DNA from: Melitaea cinxia
Lineage: Eukaryota > Arthropoda > Insecta > Lepidoptera > Nymphalidae
Assembly (NCBI RefSeq): GCF_905220565.1
Contig: NC_059408.1
Location: 4,712,508-4,776,507, forward strand
DNA: 64,000 bases
Direction: 5' to 3'
The notes under the pieces are model-generated. The model searched no databases and had not been told where the DNA came from. It was given only the letters and a program-made list of their open reading frames with translations. This document shows positions 1 to 12,600 of the stretch, in pieces. Positions within the stretch are counted from its first letter, which is position 1, and every line of letters starts with the position of its first letter. The position numbers were made by a program, and so were the translations under genes.

Positions 1-66
1 ATGGGCGCCGCGCCCGCCTGCAGCGTGCTGGCCGACTCGCACCGCCTCACCGTCGCCACCACTGAC
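1..66 (+). CDS. Vps11: Vps11 exon (partial, end of beta-propeller), first donor in view
   Basis: Reads MGAAPACSVLADSHRLTVATTD and splices in phase 0 at GAC|gtacgt to AIYCYTTEGRGPC. This corresponds to the VPS11 stretch ending in 'GD..VYLYQ..ERGPC'. The true exon start lies left of the window. The same exon end recurs five more times downstream, so which copy is spliced cannot be read from DNA alone. Confidence 0.75.
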
Positions 67-640
67 GTACGTCCCACACACCACTCTGGTTCATTGACCT
101 GGACGCGATGGGCGCCGCGCCCGCCTGCAGCGTGCTGGCCGACTCGCACCGCCTCACCGTCGCCACCACTGACGTACGTCCCACACACCACTCTGGTTCA
201 TTGACCTGGACGCGATGGGCGCCGCGCCCGCCTGCAGCGTGCTGGCCGACTCGCACCGCCTCACCATCGCCACCACTGACGTACGTCCCACACACCACTC
301 TGGTTCATTGACCTGGACGCGATGGGCGCCGCGCCCGCCTGCAGCGTGCTGGCCGACTCGCACCGCCTCACCGTCGCCACCACTGACGTACGTCCCACAC
401 ACCACTCTGGTTCATTGACCTGGACGCGATGGGCGCCGCGCCCGCCTGCAGCGTGCTGGCCGACTCGCACCGCCTCACCGTCGCCACCACTGACGTACGT
501 CCCACACACCACTCTGGTTCATTGACCTGGACGCGATGGGCGCCGCGCCCGCCTGCAGCGTGCTGGCCGACTCGCACCGCCTCACCGTCGCCACCACTGA
601 CGTACGTCCCATACACCACACTGGTTCATTGCATACGTAT
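1..640 (+). repeat. Array 1: 107-bp tandem repeat of a Vps11 exon end plus its 5' splice site
   Basis: Six units start at 1, 108, 215, 322, 429 and 536, nearly identical (one G/A change at about 266). Each contains the exon end ...ACTGAC, donor gtacgt and about 30 bp of intron before jumping back into exon sequence. Donors fall at 67, 174, 281, 388, 495 and 602. The last unit drifts (catacaccacac) and runs into unique intron. The unit length is not a multiple of 3 and read-through meets stops, so only the first donor of the whole array would keep frame. The array starts left of the window, so the full copy number is unknown. Confidence 0.97.
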
Positions 641-3600
641 GACATTTTGTGTTACACTGGCTCATGTTCATATGTATGACATGTAGCCACTACTAACTTA
701 CGTATGTCACGTCGCCACCATTGAAGTACATATTATTTAGAAAAGGCTTTCACTAGTGCCACTACTGACATCGATAGAACACTTCGTCACTCCTGACTGT
801 ATGATATAGAAATACTCGTATGATATTACTATCTATTCTCGGTGTACGCAATATTTATCAAATAAAAATCTGAAATACTGTATATTTTTATAAAATACTA
901 GCCTACCCGTGCCCATTTCTGAAAAATGGTGCCAACCGTAGAATATAAGCAGAGTTTTTTTTTTCTTCACCCATTCTGGTAGGCAAAGGGAACTATGCCC
1001 ATACAGCCAAGTCTTCAGTAGAAGTTTTTTATTGATATGAAATGAAAATGAAATTTAATGCGATGAAATGAAATGAAAAATAACCAAACTCATTCAATCA
1101 AATCATTAAATCTGATATTAAAACAAATTAGTAGCTTCTTTTTAGAAATATACGTATTTGCATGAATCATAAAAACTTCTATGAATATTTTTAGTAAAAA
1201 CTTCATGGTTGGTTTTTCTTTTTAATAGACATTATTATGACAGTTGGGAAAGAGAACGCTCGAGTTCGGGAAAGGTAAATAAAAAGCACGAGTATGTAAT
1301 AGCCCACATCCCGAACGCTATACATCTCTGCAATACGCCACTTTTTGAGCAACTGTATTTAAATATACTATTGTGATGCAAATATGTTGTAAAATTTTCA
1401 TCTCACTTGCATTTCTCCAACTCGATTTACGTATACCATTATTTTTCACTGATTTTTTTGTTCAATAACAATAAAATATAGCCTATGACACTCCTGAATA
1501 GTGTAGCTTTCTGTTAGTAAAAGAATTTTTATGGTCGGATCAGTATTTGCGAAGATTACCCCCTACAAACAAAGTTAGAAACTTTACCTCTTTATAATAT
1601 TAGTATAGACTTGTAATTTTCTTAGTGTTGTGTGAAATGCTTAAAAAGATTAAATTTTATAATTAGTCCTATGTAAATGTTTAAAAATATTAAATTTAAT
1701 AATCATATTCATTCAGGTTAGATATAAAATTTTCTACAAACATTTGATAATTGTCAAATCATCATACCGATTTCTCTCTTTTTCTTCAACAAAAATGTTA
1801 AATTAGAATATTTTTTTTTAAATTACACTAATTGATATCATTCCAGGCCATATATTGCTACACAACCGAAGGTCGCGGACCATGCTACGCCCTCGAGGGA
1901 GAGAAACTTCGTCTTAACTGGTTCCGTAGCTACTTAGTTATCACCACCAACGAAACGTCTAACAAAGCCTCAAGTTCCTCAAACACCCCAAAATCACACC
2001 ATTTGACTATACTAGACATTCAGAACAAGTTTATTGTATTTTCAAAGTCATTTGACGAAATAGATGCTGTGCTAACAGAATGGGGTTCGTTTTACATCTT
2101 GACAAAGAATAAAGAGATGATTTATTTGGAGGAAAAGGATTTGCAGTCGAAACTGTCGTTGTTGTTCAAGAAGAATCTCTATGATGTAGCGATAAGGATA
2201 GCAAGCAGTCAGCATTATGATGCTGAAGGTTTGACGGAGATTTATAAGCAATATGGCGACCATCTGTATAACAAGGTTAGTTAAGAATTTTACGTTTAAA
2301 ATAATTCCTAATTCTAAGTTTGTTTTATCCCGACTTGGACGTTAAATTACATTTTTTTAAAAGAATTTTTTATATTTTAATTTAAGATACTTAGGTTCTG
2401 TTTCATCGTTTGCTGATAAATATATATGATGTGTAACAAGATCTAACCGTTTATGATATATTTTGTTTGTCACTATCAAGCTCCACTTTATCTGTCATAT
2501 ATTTCTATAGATTCACTGTCATCTATTAGATGAGGTGAAACACACTGTAAGGGCTTGTTTTATCTCATGCTGATAAGGTCTATCAATAACTTTCACACTG
2601 GATAAGGTATCATAAACCCGCAGAGGATCATCGCGGTGAGGGTGATCCGGGGGTACCGTACGGTATCGTGGGCTGCAGCTACTGCTCTAGCCGGCGACCG
2701 TCCGTGGGAGCTCGTGGCGGAGGTCCCTGCCGAGACCTACTCGTACGTCTCGGGTAGGGGGGCTCTCGGTGAGAACACCACGTTGGATGGGATGCTACGG
2801 GTATGCCGGATGGGGCAAGAAACGCTAATGCGGAGGTGGGGGGAGGACCTGGCGGAGCAGTTGTATGGCACACGCGTAACGGCTGCCTTGTGCCCGGTCC
2901 TTGAGCGGTGGATGCGCCGTAAGCGCAAGCCCCTCACCTTCCGTCTGACGCAAGTTCTCACCGGGCATGGTTGCTTTGGTGAATACTTGTGTCGGACGGC
3001 CCAAAGGGAGCCGACGACTGGATGTCACGATTGTGGCGCGGTGGTGGACTCTGCCCAGCACACCCTCGAGGTGTGCCCGAGATGGGCGGCGCTGCGTCGC
3101 GATCTAACGACAGTTCTCGGAGGGGACTTGTCACTGCCGAGCGTCATCACCGCGATGCTCGGCGACGACGAGTCCTGGAAGGCGATGGTCTCCTTCTGCG
3201 AGACAGTAATGTCACAGAAGGAGAATGACGAGCGGATAAGGGAGGGGACCGCCGACGAGACCTCCGTCCGCAGGCGACGAATGAGTGTGCATAGGAGACG
3301 CTACTTAATGCGCATCCAGTAACGCCCCTGTGCCCGTGTCGGGCCGGGATGGGAACCCGGTCCTGCTAGACACGACGTCGTCGGGATTGTTCAGAGGTGA
3401 GCCGGACAGTCCCCATGGAGGAGAAGTCTGGCCTTTTCGCCGAGACCAGCCTGTCGCTGGAGGGATCCTGTTGCCTGCAGATCCGGGACCCTCCAATTAA
3501 AGCGGCTGAAGGCTCTCGTAGGGGTTTTGGTCGGCAGTGCACCCCCAAGTGCTTAAGCCGACATACGGTCTAGAAATAACTACCCGGGCATCCTGGATAT

Positions 3601-6600
3601 CACCCATAAATGGGTTCCCCTGCGATAACAAAAAAAAAGCTATCATAAACCGGTTAAATAGTTCCTTATTTTTTGTAATTTATGTTACTAACATTACTTT
3701 ACTCAAGTTTCTCGCATAGTTTTTCTTTCTTCATACAACTATCATTACAGGGTGACCTAAAGAGTGCCATAGATCAATACGTAAAAACGATAGGTTGGCT
3801 TGAAACCTCGTATGTTATTCGTAAATATCTCGAGTCTAGACACTTAGAACCTCTTGTACAATACTTAGAAGTGCTACACAAGAAAGGCTATGCTACAGAG
3901 GATCATACAACATTACTGTTAACCTGCTACGTCAAGATAGACCAGCATGACCATCAAGGAAAGTTAAAAGAGTTCATCAATTCGAAGGACAAAGCTATAG
4001 ATTTTGATGTTGATGTCGCTATCAAGGTATGTAAATATATTATTTAAATTTAAGGAAACCTACATCACATCATCACTCATCATCATCACTTCAGCCTTTC
4101 CCAGTCCACTGGACATACGCCTCCACAAGTTCGCGCCAAAAATAGCGTGAACTCATGTGTGTTGCCCATAGTCACCACGCTGGGCAGACGGGTTGGTGAC
4201 CACGGGGCTTTGTCGCACCGAAGACGCTGCTGCCCGTCTTCGGCCTGTGTGTGTGAAAGCCAGCAGTTGGATGGTTATCCCGCCATCGGTCGGCTTTTCG
4301 AGTTCCAAGGTGGTAGTGGAACTGTGTTTCCCTTAGTCGCCTCTTACGACACCCACGGGAAGAGCGGCGGTACCTATATTCTTCATTGCCGTAACTACAC
4401 AGCCACCGTAACCACACAGCCATCACATATATGTGTATGTAATTAAGAAATGTCATTAGTATAATTTATTGAGATAGTGCACAGCAGGAAATATCTTGCT
4501 CAGTAATTGGCCATTATCTTGCTCAGTATTTGGCCATTCGACTGTAGAAGTATCTCAACCTTGCAGAATATCACAAAGCACAAGTGAGTTTATGTTGCTG
4601 TGGTGAGTAAGGTAGCCAGAGCTCCTGGGTAGGGTCTGGGATAGAGTTGGTAATAAGCTTGCAATGCTCTTGATGTTGTACGCATCCATGCGCTTGTTTT
4701 CTACCCTTGTGCGTACAATTACCGCTTGACATCAGGAGGCATTTAATTAACTGTTATTTTTAACCCACTGTAATAGAAAGTCACATCTGATCCAACTACT
4801 AAGCTTTTCAACCAAATTTATTTTTAAATTGTCCAAATGCAATAACATATGAGAATATTTGAAGGTTGTTCGTCAAGTAAGCATAGACGATGCGCTCTCT
4901 CTAGCGGCTAACCACAAACGACACGACTGGTATCTCAGAATCGTAATAGAAGACAAAAAGGAATTCAAACAAGCTTTAGAATACATCGCTAATCTTGAAT
5001 TTGATGATGCGGATATGTATATGAAAAAATATGGTCACAAGTTGATTCAGAACGAACCGGAAGAAAGTACGAATCTGCTTAAGTGTGAGTTGCGTTTATC
5101 TTTAATTACTTGATTATTTCCAATAAAATTAGTACACGACTGTTCCGCTGACTTTGCATTGCCACCGGGCAGCTCATAGATTTAACTTCTTGAGACAAAA
5201 CATGGATATTAATTAATTCTTTGAACTAGTTTTGAAGAGACATGAATGTAATAATATACTCTGTTCACTCTGTGAGAGTTAAAAATATACCAGCCTCCAA
5301 ATCGGCAACATGTTTCTCATTTTATTTCTTAAGTTTAAATAGAAGTAGTTATTTAAAACCCCTTGTCCAAAAGAGGGAAAGTTTGACTACCTTGTATAGT
5401 GTATTCAAATTTTACAACTAAATTTACATTTTTATTTAAAAAAATTATGAGTATTAAAATTCTTTAAAAATAATAAAAATCTGTAATTGCTTCCACAATT
5501 TCCAATTTTTTCAAACAATATCTCGAAGTACTATTAAGATATTTAAATTTTCTTTATTTTTCTGAGTTTATTATAGTATAGTAAATAAATATAGTAAAAA
5601 TAAAGTAGTGTGTAGTTATTTATCTTATGTTTGAGTGTATTTATAGGTTATATATGTTTTTCAGTGTTATGCACGGATTACAAACCTCGTAACCGACCGC
5701 TAGTCGACGAGAACGCCCTCACAGGCAATTTTAAAGAACCAGATAGAGCTATGCCCGATGACTATGTGCACATGTTTTTGAGTAATTCGGAAAGATTGAT
5801 TGATTTCCTGGAACATATGATCGCTACTGATGCGGCTAATTGTTCAAGCTTGGTATATAACGCTTTAATTGAGCATTATTTACATGTTTGGTATGTATAC
5901 ATATTCATCTTATGTAATCCTTCGAAGATAAAAAAAATCTCTTTGAAATAATACCAAAGCATAATTTTAATTTTGTTTTAATGTTATAATTTGCTAATTA
6001 AATAGACACTCTTTTTAGGGCGAAGTCACCCGAAAGTGATAAGAAAAAATATGAACTGAAAGTTCTTACAGTATTAAAGGATCCAGACGCTGATTACGAC
6101 AAAGACCAAACTCTTATAATCTGTCAAATGTTAGGTTTTAAGACAGGAATTCTACATTTGTACGAGGAGAAAAAATTGTGAGTGAAACAGATATACCTAT
6201 TAACAATTTTATAATTTAATCTGCGATTGTCTTTTCTGGTATTTACGTTTAAAACTGGGGGGTCCTGGGGGGATTGGGGATTGAGTCGGCAACGCGCTTG
6301 CGATGCTTCTGGTGTTGCAGGTGTCTATAAGCTACGGTAATCGCTTACCATCAGGTGAGCCGTACGCTTGTTTGCCGACCTAGTGACATTAAAACACGCG
6401 TAACTCTTGATTTTTTAAAGCTTTGAACAGTCTTGTTCACAAAAAATAATTGCACTTTTAAAGCTAAAGCTTCATTTTTTGTATAGTACCAATGGTCAAA
6501 GTATAACTTTTCATTAGTTTCCCCTAATGGTTGCCAATTTTTCCAAGAAGAACTTGTGACTGCTATAAAGTGTTTAGTATAGAAACTGAAACCAATGCAT

Positions 6601-9600
6601 TAGTAGTCTTCGAAATAAGCTGTTACCAATAAGAAGTAACACCCTGACCAGAAAATGGTTTTTGTGCTTAATTATTCTAATAACGTATATATAGAATTTA
6701 CACAATGTACTTAGATACAAAACCTTTTTTCACTGTGGTGTTTCACAAGGGATTATTTTTGGTACATTCTTTCAAATAATTTTTACGATTGAAAAAACAA
6801 ATTTATTTATTTATTAGATAATCCAACAGTTTCGATACACAACTTATTTACTTAAAGTATAATTTTATTTATTTTATTTTTAAATAGGATTACACCGTTT
6901 GTTCTTAAATATTTACAAACTAGAAGACGTATCTTATGAGCATTTGCAAAAAATTAAGTTGAGAATCTAATTGAGTGAGTAGTTGGTGTGTTTGTGTGTG
7001 TGCGTGTGTGCGTGCGTGCATGCGTGCGTGCGTGCGTGCGTGCGTGCGCGCGTACGTGTGTTTTAATTAACTGCATTTTTGAGTGCTTTCCTTAAAATTA
7101 TTTTTGTCATGTGAAACAAATCTATTTCTGATATGTGATGACTATACGGCTAAGGATAGAATTACGTGCATAGTTTGTATGTACTTTAGGTGTATAAAAT
7201 AAAATTATACTATCAATAATTACGCTTCAGCATGTAATATCCCATGTAGGAGAAGGATCAGATATCACAGAGATCCACCACGCTGCTCCAATGCGGGTTA
7301 GCGGATAATCAATAATTAAATGATGTTTATTGCTAACAACTTTTTATTTACCAATAGCAAATTTGTTTGTTTTTATAAATTTTTTTGTAATTAATTTTTG
7401 TACAAAAACCAGAAAAGGCTTTTTATTTTTATTTTATTATTGCTAACAAACTTCATATACTCACTAGATGGCGATCTCAAGTGGCGCTATATCTCCGGGA
7501 CGGCGAGGCGGAGCTCGCGCTAAGTGTGTGCAGGCGCCGCGGCGCCGCGTGCCCGCGCCTGTGGCTCGACGTGCTGTGGGCGCCGCCGCCGGCCCGCTGT
7601 CTGCCGGAGCTGCTGCGCGTCGTGGGTGAGCACGTAGTTAAGTGTGTGCAGACGACGCGGCGCCTGTGGCTCGACGTGCTGTGGGCGCCGCCGCCGGCCC
7701 GCTGTCTGCCGGAGCTGCTGCGCGTCGTGGGTGAGCACGTAGTTAAGTGTGTGCAGACGACGCGGCGCCTGTGGCTCGACGTGCTGTGGGCGCCGCCGCC
7801 GGCCCGCTGTCTGCCGGAGCTGCTGCGCGTCGTGGGTGAGCACGTAGTTAAGTGTGTGCAGACGACGCGGCGCCTGTGGCTCGACGTGCTGTGGGCGCCG
7901 CCGCCGGCCCGCTGTCTGCCGGAGCTGCTGCGCGTCGTGGGTGAGCACGTAGTTAAGTGTGTGCAGACGACGCGGCGCCTGTGGCTCGACGTGCTGTGGG
8001 CGCCGCCGCCGGCCCGCTGTCTGCCGGAGCTGCTGCGCGTCGTGGGTGAGCACGTAGTTAAGTGTGTGCAGACGACGCGGCGCCTGTGGCTCGACGTGCT
8101 GTGGGCGCCGCCGCCGGCCCGCTGTCTGCCGGAGCTGCTGCGCGTCGTGGGTGAGCACGTAGTTAAGTGTGTGCAGACGACGCGGCGCCTGTGGCTCGAC
8201 GTGCTGTGGGCGCCGCCGCCGGCCCGCTGTCTGCCGGAGCTGCTGCGCGTCGTGGGTGAGCACGTAGTTAAGTGTGTGCAGACGACGCGGCGCCTGTGGC
8301 TCGACGTGCTGTGGGCGCCGCCGCCGGCCCGCTGTCTGCCGGAGCTGCTGCGCGTCGTGGGTGAGCACGTAGTTAAGTGTGTGCAGACGACGCGGCGCCT
8401 GTGGCTCGACGTGCTGTGGGCGCCGCCGCCGGCCCGCTGTCTGCCGGAGCTGCTGCGCGTCGTGGGTGAGCACGTAGTTAAGTGTGTGCGCCTTCCCTAG
8501 CTGCTGTTTCATAGGCGAGAATATAGTATGTAACATGTAGACCGACCGGTTAATATTTTGCAGATCTGTGACAGTGTTAATTACAGTCTGATTTCAGTTC
8601 AGCCTATTGCAATCCACTGCTGGACATAGGCCTCCCCAAGTTCGCGCCAGACATCCCGGTTTTCAGCAATCCTCATCCAACCTACACCGGAAATCTTACG
8701 TAGATCGTCAGTCCAACGGGCCAGTGGACGTCTCACACTGTGTTTGCCAAGACGCGGTCTCCACTCCAGGACGCGTCTGCTCCAACGGCCATCGGTCCTG
8801 CGACACAGATAACCAGCCCTTCATTTTGCTAATTCTGTGGGCTATGTCGGCTACTTTCGTTCTCGCGGATAGTCTCATTTCTAATCCTATCTTTGAGAGA
8901 AACCCCAAGCATAGCCCATTCCATTGCACGTTAAGCGACTTTAAACTTGTGGACCAGTCCCTTCATCAGTGTCCAGAGTCCGGCTCCGTATATTAACACA
9001 GGCAGGACGCATTGCTCGAAGACTTTTGTCTTCAAGCATTGCGGAATCTTCTAAGTGAAGAGTCGATGAGCCTGTCAAACGTCGCTCAGCCCAACTGAAT
9101 CCTCCTATCAGCCTCCTTCTCGAAGTTATAGCGGCCTAGTTGGATAGTATGGCCTAGGTAAATATAATCCTGAACAACCTCGAAAAGCGTACAATCGACC
9201 GATACCGGTATCGTTAGACTTGGTTGTTAAACATAACTTTCGTTTTGTCCAAGTTCATACAGAGACCGACACATCGAGAGGACTCGTTTAGGCCGGCCAG
9301 CATTTAGCCTAACTCATTCAACGTCTCCGCAAAGATGACGATAACGAAGGTGAGAGATGTATTCTCCGTTGACATTGATGCCTCGTTCCCCCCAATCCAA
9401 GGTCTTAAAGACATCCGCCAGCGCATTGGTAAACAGTTTCGGTGATATTACATCTCCCTGTCTTACCCCACGCCGGAGGGAAAAGGGTCTTGTTCTCTGG
9501 TCCTGGACATGAACGATCATCGTCGCCGCGTCGTACATACATTTCAGTACCTCGTTATATCGCCAATCGATATGACATCTCTGCAGAGAGTCCAGGACGG

Positions 9601-12600
9601 CCCAGGTCTCGACAAAGTCGAAGACTTTCTCGTAGTCCACAAATGCCATACAGAGCGGCTGATTATTTCTTCTGTCTTTTGAATAATCTGCCGAACTCCG
9701 CTGTTTTGAGCTTCGCAAGAAGGTTTCTCCCCAATAGTCTTTGGAAAACTTTCGACCCCCTATTCTGCTCAATCAGAGTAGCAATCTCTCTCGTATTTGT
9801 GCAGCGGAGGTCTCGGCGTACAAGTTTCCGTATCAACTCATAGGGGTTTTTGCCCATTGTCACCACGCTGGGCAGGCGGGTTGGTGACCGCAGGGCTGAC
9901 TTTGTCGCACCGAAGACGCTGCTGCCTGTTCTCGGTCTGTGCAATTAAAAAGTCAGCTTTAGGATGGATATCCCGCCATCTGTCGGCTTCGCTAGTTCCA
10001 TGATGGTATTCGAACTTTGCTATCCCTTAATCGCCTCTTACGACACCCACTGGATGAGAGGGGGTGGCTAAATTCTACAGTGCCGTAGCCACACAGCTAA
10101 GTCTGATTTATTTAAAAATAATTATAACTACTTCTGGATTGGTTTAGAAATTACTTCGAACACTGGTTGATATATTTTCAAACTTGCATTAATTTTTTGT
10201 TGCTGAGAGTAAATCTGTTCAATTTATTTTGTTTCAGATAGTGAAAAATTACTATCACCTATTCTAGTCATCGATTGCCTCGCTAGCACACCCACCTACA
10301 CCCTAGGCGACGTTCGCAAGTTAGTATTTCATCCTAACAAATCACCGGATTCTATGCAAAAACAATATACGTTTAAATAGTGGATATAGTCTATAAATGT
10401 CTAATAATCTTAAAGCAATGTTATTTTGGTGAAATTAATCATTAAGTCAGTTACAGGAACAATTTTGCTATACTATAGTGATATACTTTATACCCATTAA
10501 GAAAATAGTGACTAATTGATTTTAATTAGCTTAGCCACGTTCTTGGACTATGAATCGAATCGTAGTAAATTAGAACACCTGTTTGAAGAGCTTACTTAGG
10601 TTTAAAGAATATTTATTTTCTCATTGAAAACACACAGTCACTTACACGAGAAACTATCATCATATATTGTGAGAAAAATACAAAAAAAATTAATTTTACT
10701 TTAACAGGATAATTAGTCCAGTTAACGATAGTAAATGTCAAATAATTGTTTGCTCGCAAACGAAAAAAAAAAACCGACTTCAATTACATCGACAAGTAAT
10801 ACAACGTAGATCGACGAAAAAATAGTCAAGCAACTTCGTAGTTATCAGATCTCGATAAAATTTATATGTAACCACATGATAAACATCAGCTTTCGATTAA
10901 ATTAAAAATTATCAAAATCGGTATACCCAGTAAAAAGTTATTTTTTTTCCCTCGATTTCTCTATGATTCCATCATCAGAGCCTGGTTTCCTTATCATGGT
11001 ACCAAACTAGGGATATCCCCTTTCCAACAAAAAAAAATTATCAAAATCGGTACATCCAGTAGAAAGTTATGCGGTATAATACAACGTAGGTCGACGAAAA
11101 AAGTGTCAAGTAAAAATGCATTATTAAATATAACTCGAAAAGTCAAATAAATTTAAATGGGACCAATTGACACACACCACCTTTCGATTAAAACAAAATT
11201 TGTCGAAATCGGTCCACACGGTCAAAAGTTCTGATGTAACATACATTAAAAAAAAATACAGTCGAATTGAGAACCTCCTCCTTTTTTGGAAGTCGGTTAA
11301 AAATACTCTCAAGATTGGTTACTGCTAGTATAACCAGTGTCTAGTATAAATATTTTTTACATGTGCCATATAACTGTAACAACTTACCATAAATAATTTT
11401 TCTCCTAGATATTTAATGGACGTTCTGAAATCAGAAGACGAAGTCATAACCCGCGAACAAGAATTAGCTGCTAAATATAAAAGTGAAATCGAAAAAATGA
11501 AAGCTCAAATCCATACCATTCAAAACGAAGCACTCACCTTCCAAAGTTCGCGATGTGCCGCTTGTAATAGACTTTTGGAACTGCCTACTGTGCATTTCCT
11601 CTGCCAACACTCTTTCCATCAAGAGTAAGTATAACTTTTTCCTCAAAGTACTAGGCTTGAAAACAATTTAGAATGAACTGTCACTTTCCAATATTTATCT
11701 AATACTATTAAACGAGCAATTCTTGTATATATATCGCTGTCCCCGGGCAATAAAGTGGTAATATCAAAAATCAAATTTTACAGGAGAAATAAAAGAAGCT
11801 AATTTGTTTATAGTGCAGTGTACAGTGATCCAAAACAGACGTTCAGTATGTCAAATGAAAGCTATTTTTTTTACCAATTTAAGCTTTTAAAAATAATTTT
11901 TTAAAAACAAATCGTATAATTTTTTAATGAAATCATTAAAAAAATGTTATAATACAATTCATAGATGATACTATTTTAATTGCAAGATCATTAACAATTA
12001 CTGTAAAGATGTTCACCGGTTTTTTGTGTTATTTTTCTTAGAGTAATGCAATAATACATAGCTTAGTCGTAAGAGAATTATCCATGCAATAAAATGGTTA
12101 TTGTCATTTATTCTAACGAAATATTAATAAAAAAAAACTGAAAAAAATAAGAGTGATAGATTGATACTCAGAGAAGCCAAAAATTAAATAACATTAAAAA
12201 GGGTGTAATCGGCGTATACCGCTTTATTGCCCGGGGCCAGCGATATGTATATTCATGAAATTTAGTATGCAGAGGATTTCGGGGGCGATAAATCAATCTA
12301 GCTAGGATTCATTTTTAGAAAATATTGTTTTATCCCTGTTTTTAAGAAATGAACAAATGACTACAATATCGTTAGGATACAAAGGTGAATTTCGCACATG
12401 TCAATGAAGTTGATCGGCCGGTCACATATAATTATATTTAAAGTACTTGAATAAAAAAATCTTTAAACTTTTTTCCCATGTTAATAATTTTCTTATCCCA
12501 CAGTTGCTTCCAAACGTACTCGGAGTCAGAGCGCGAGTGCCCCGCGTGCGCCAGCGCCGCGCCGCCGCCGCGCCCCCCTCCCGCCGGCGCCGAGCTGCTG

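Noticed and set aside
2679..3548. Other-frame ORFs across the R1 LINE fragment
   Set aside because: Shadows of the single R1 ORF2 frame.
7520..8536. 338-codon antisense ORF opposite array 2
   Set aside because: Shadow of a 105-bp unit that is stop-free on both strands; no independent start, domain or splice evidence.
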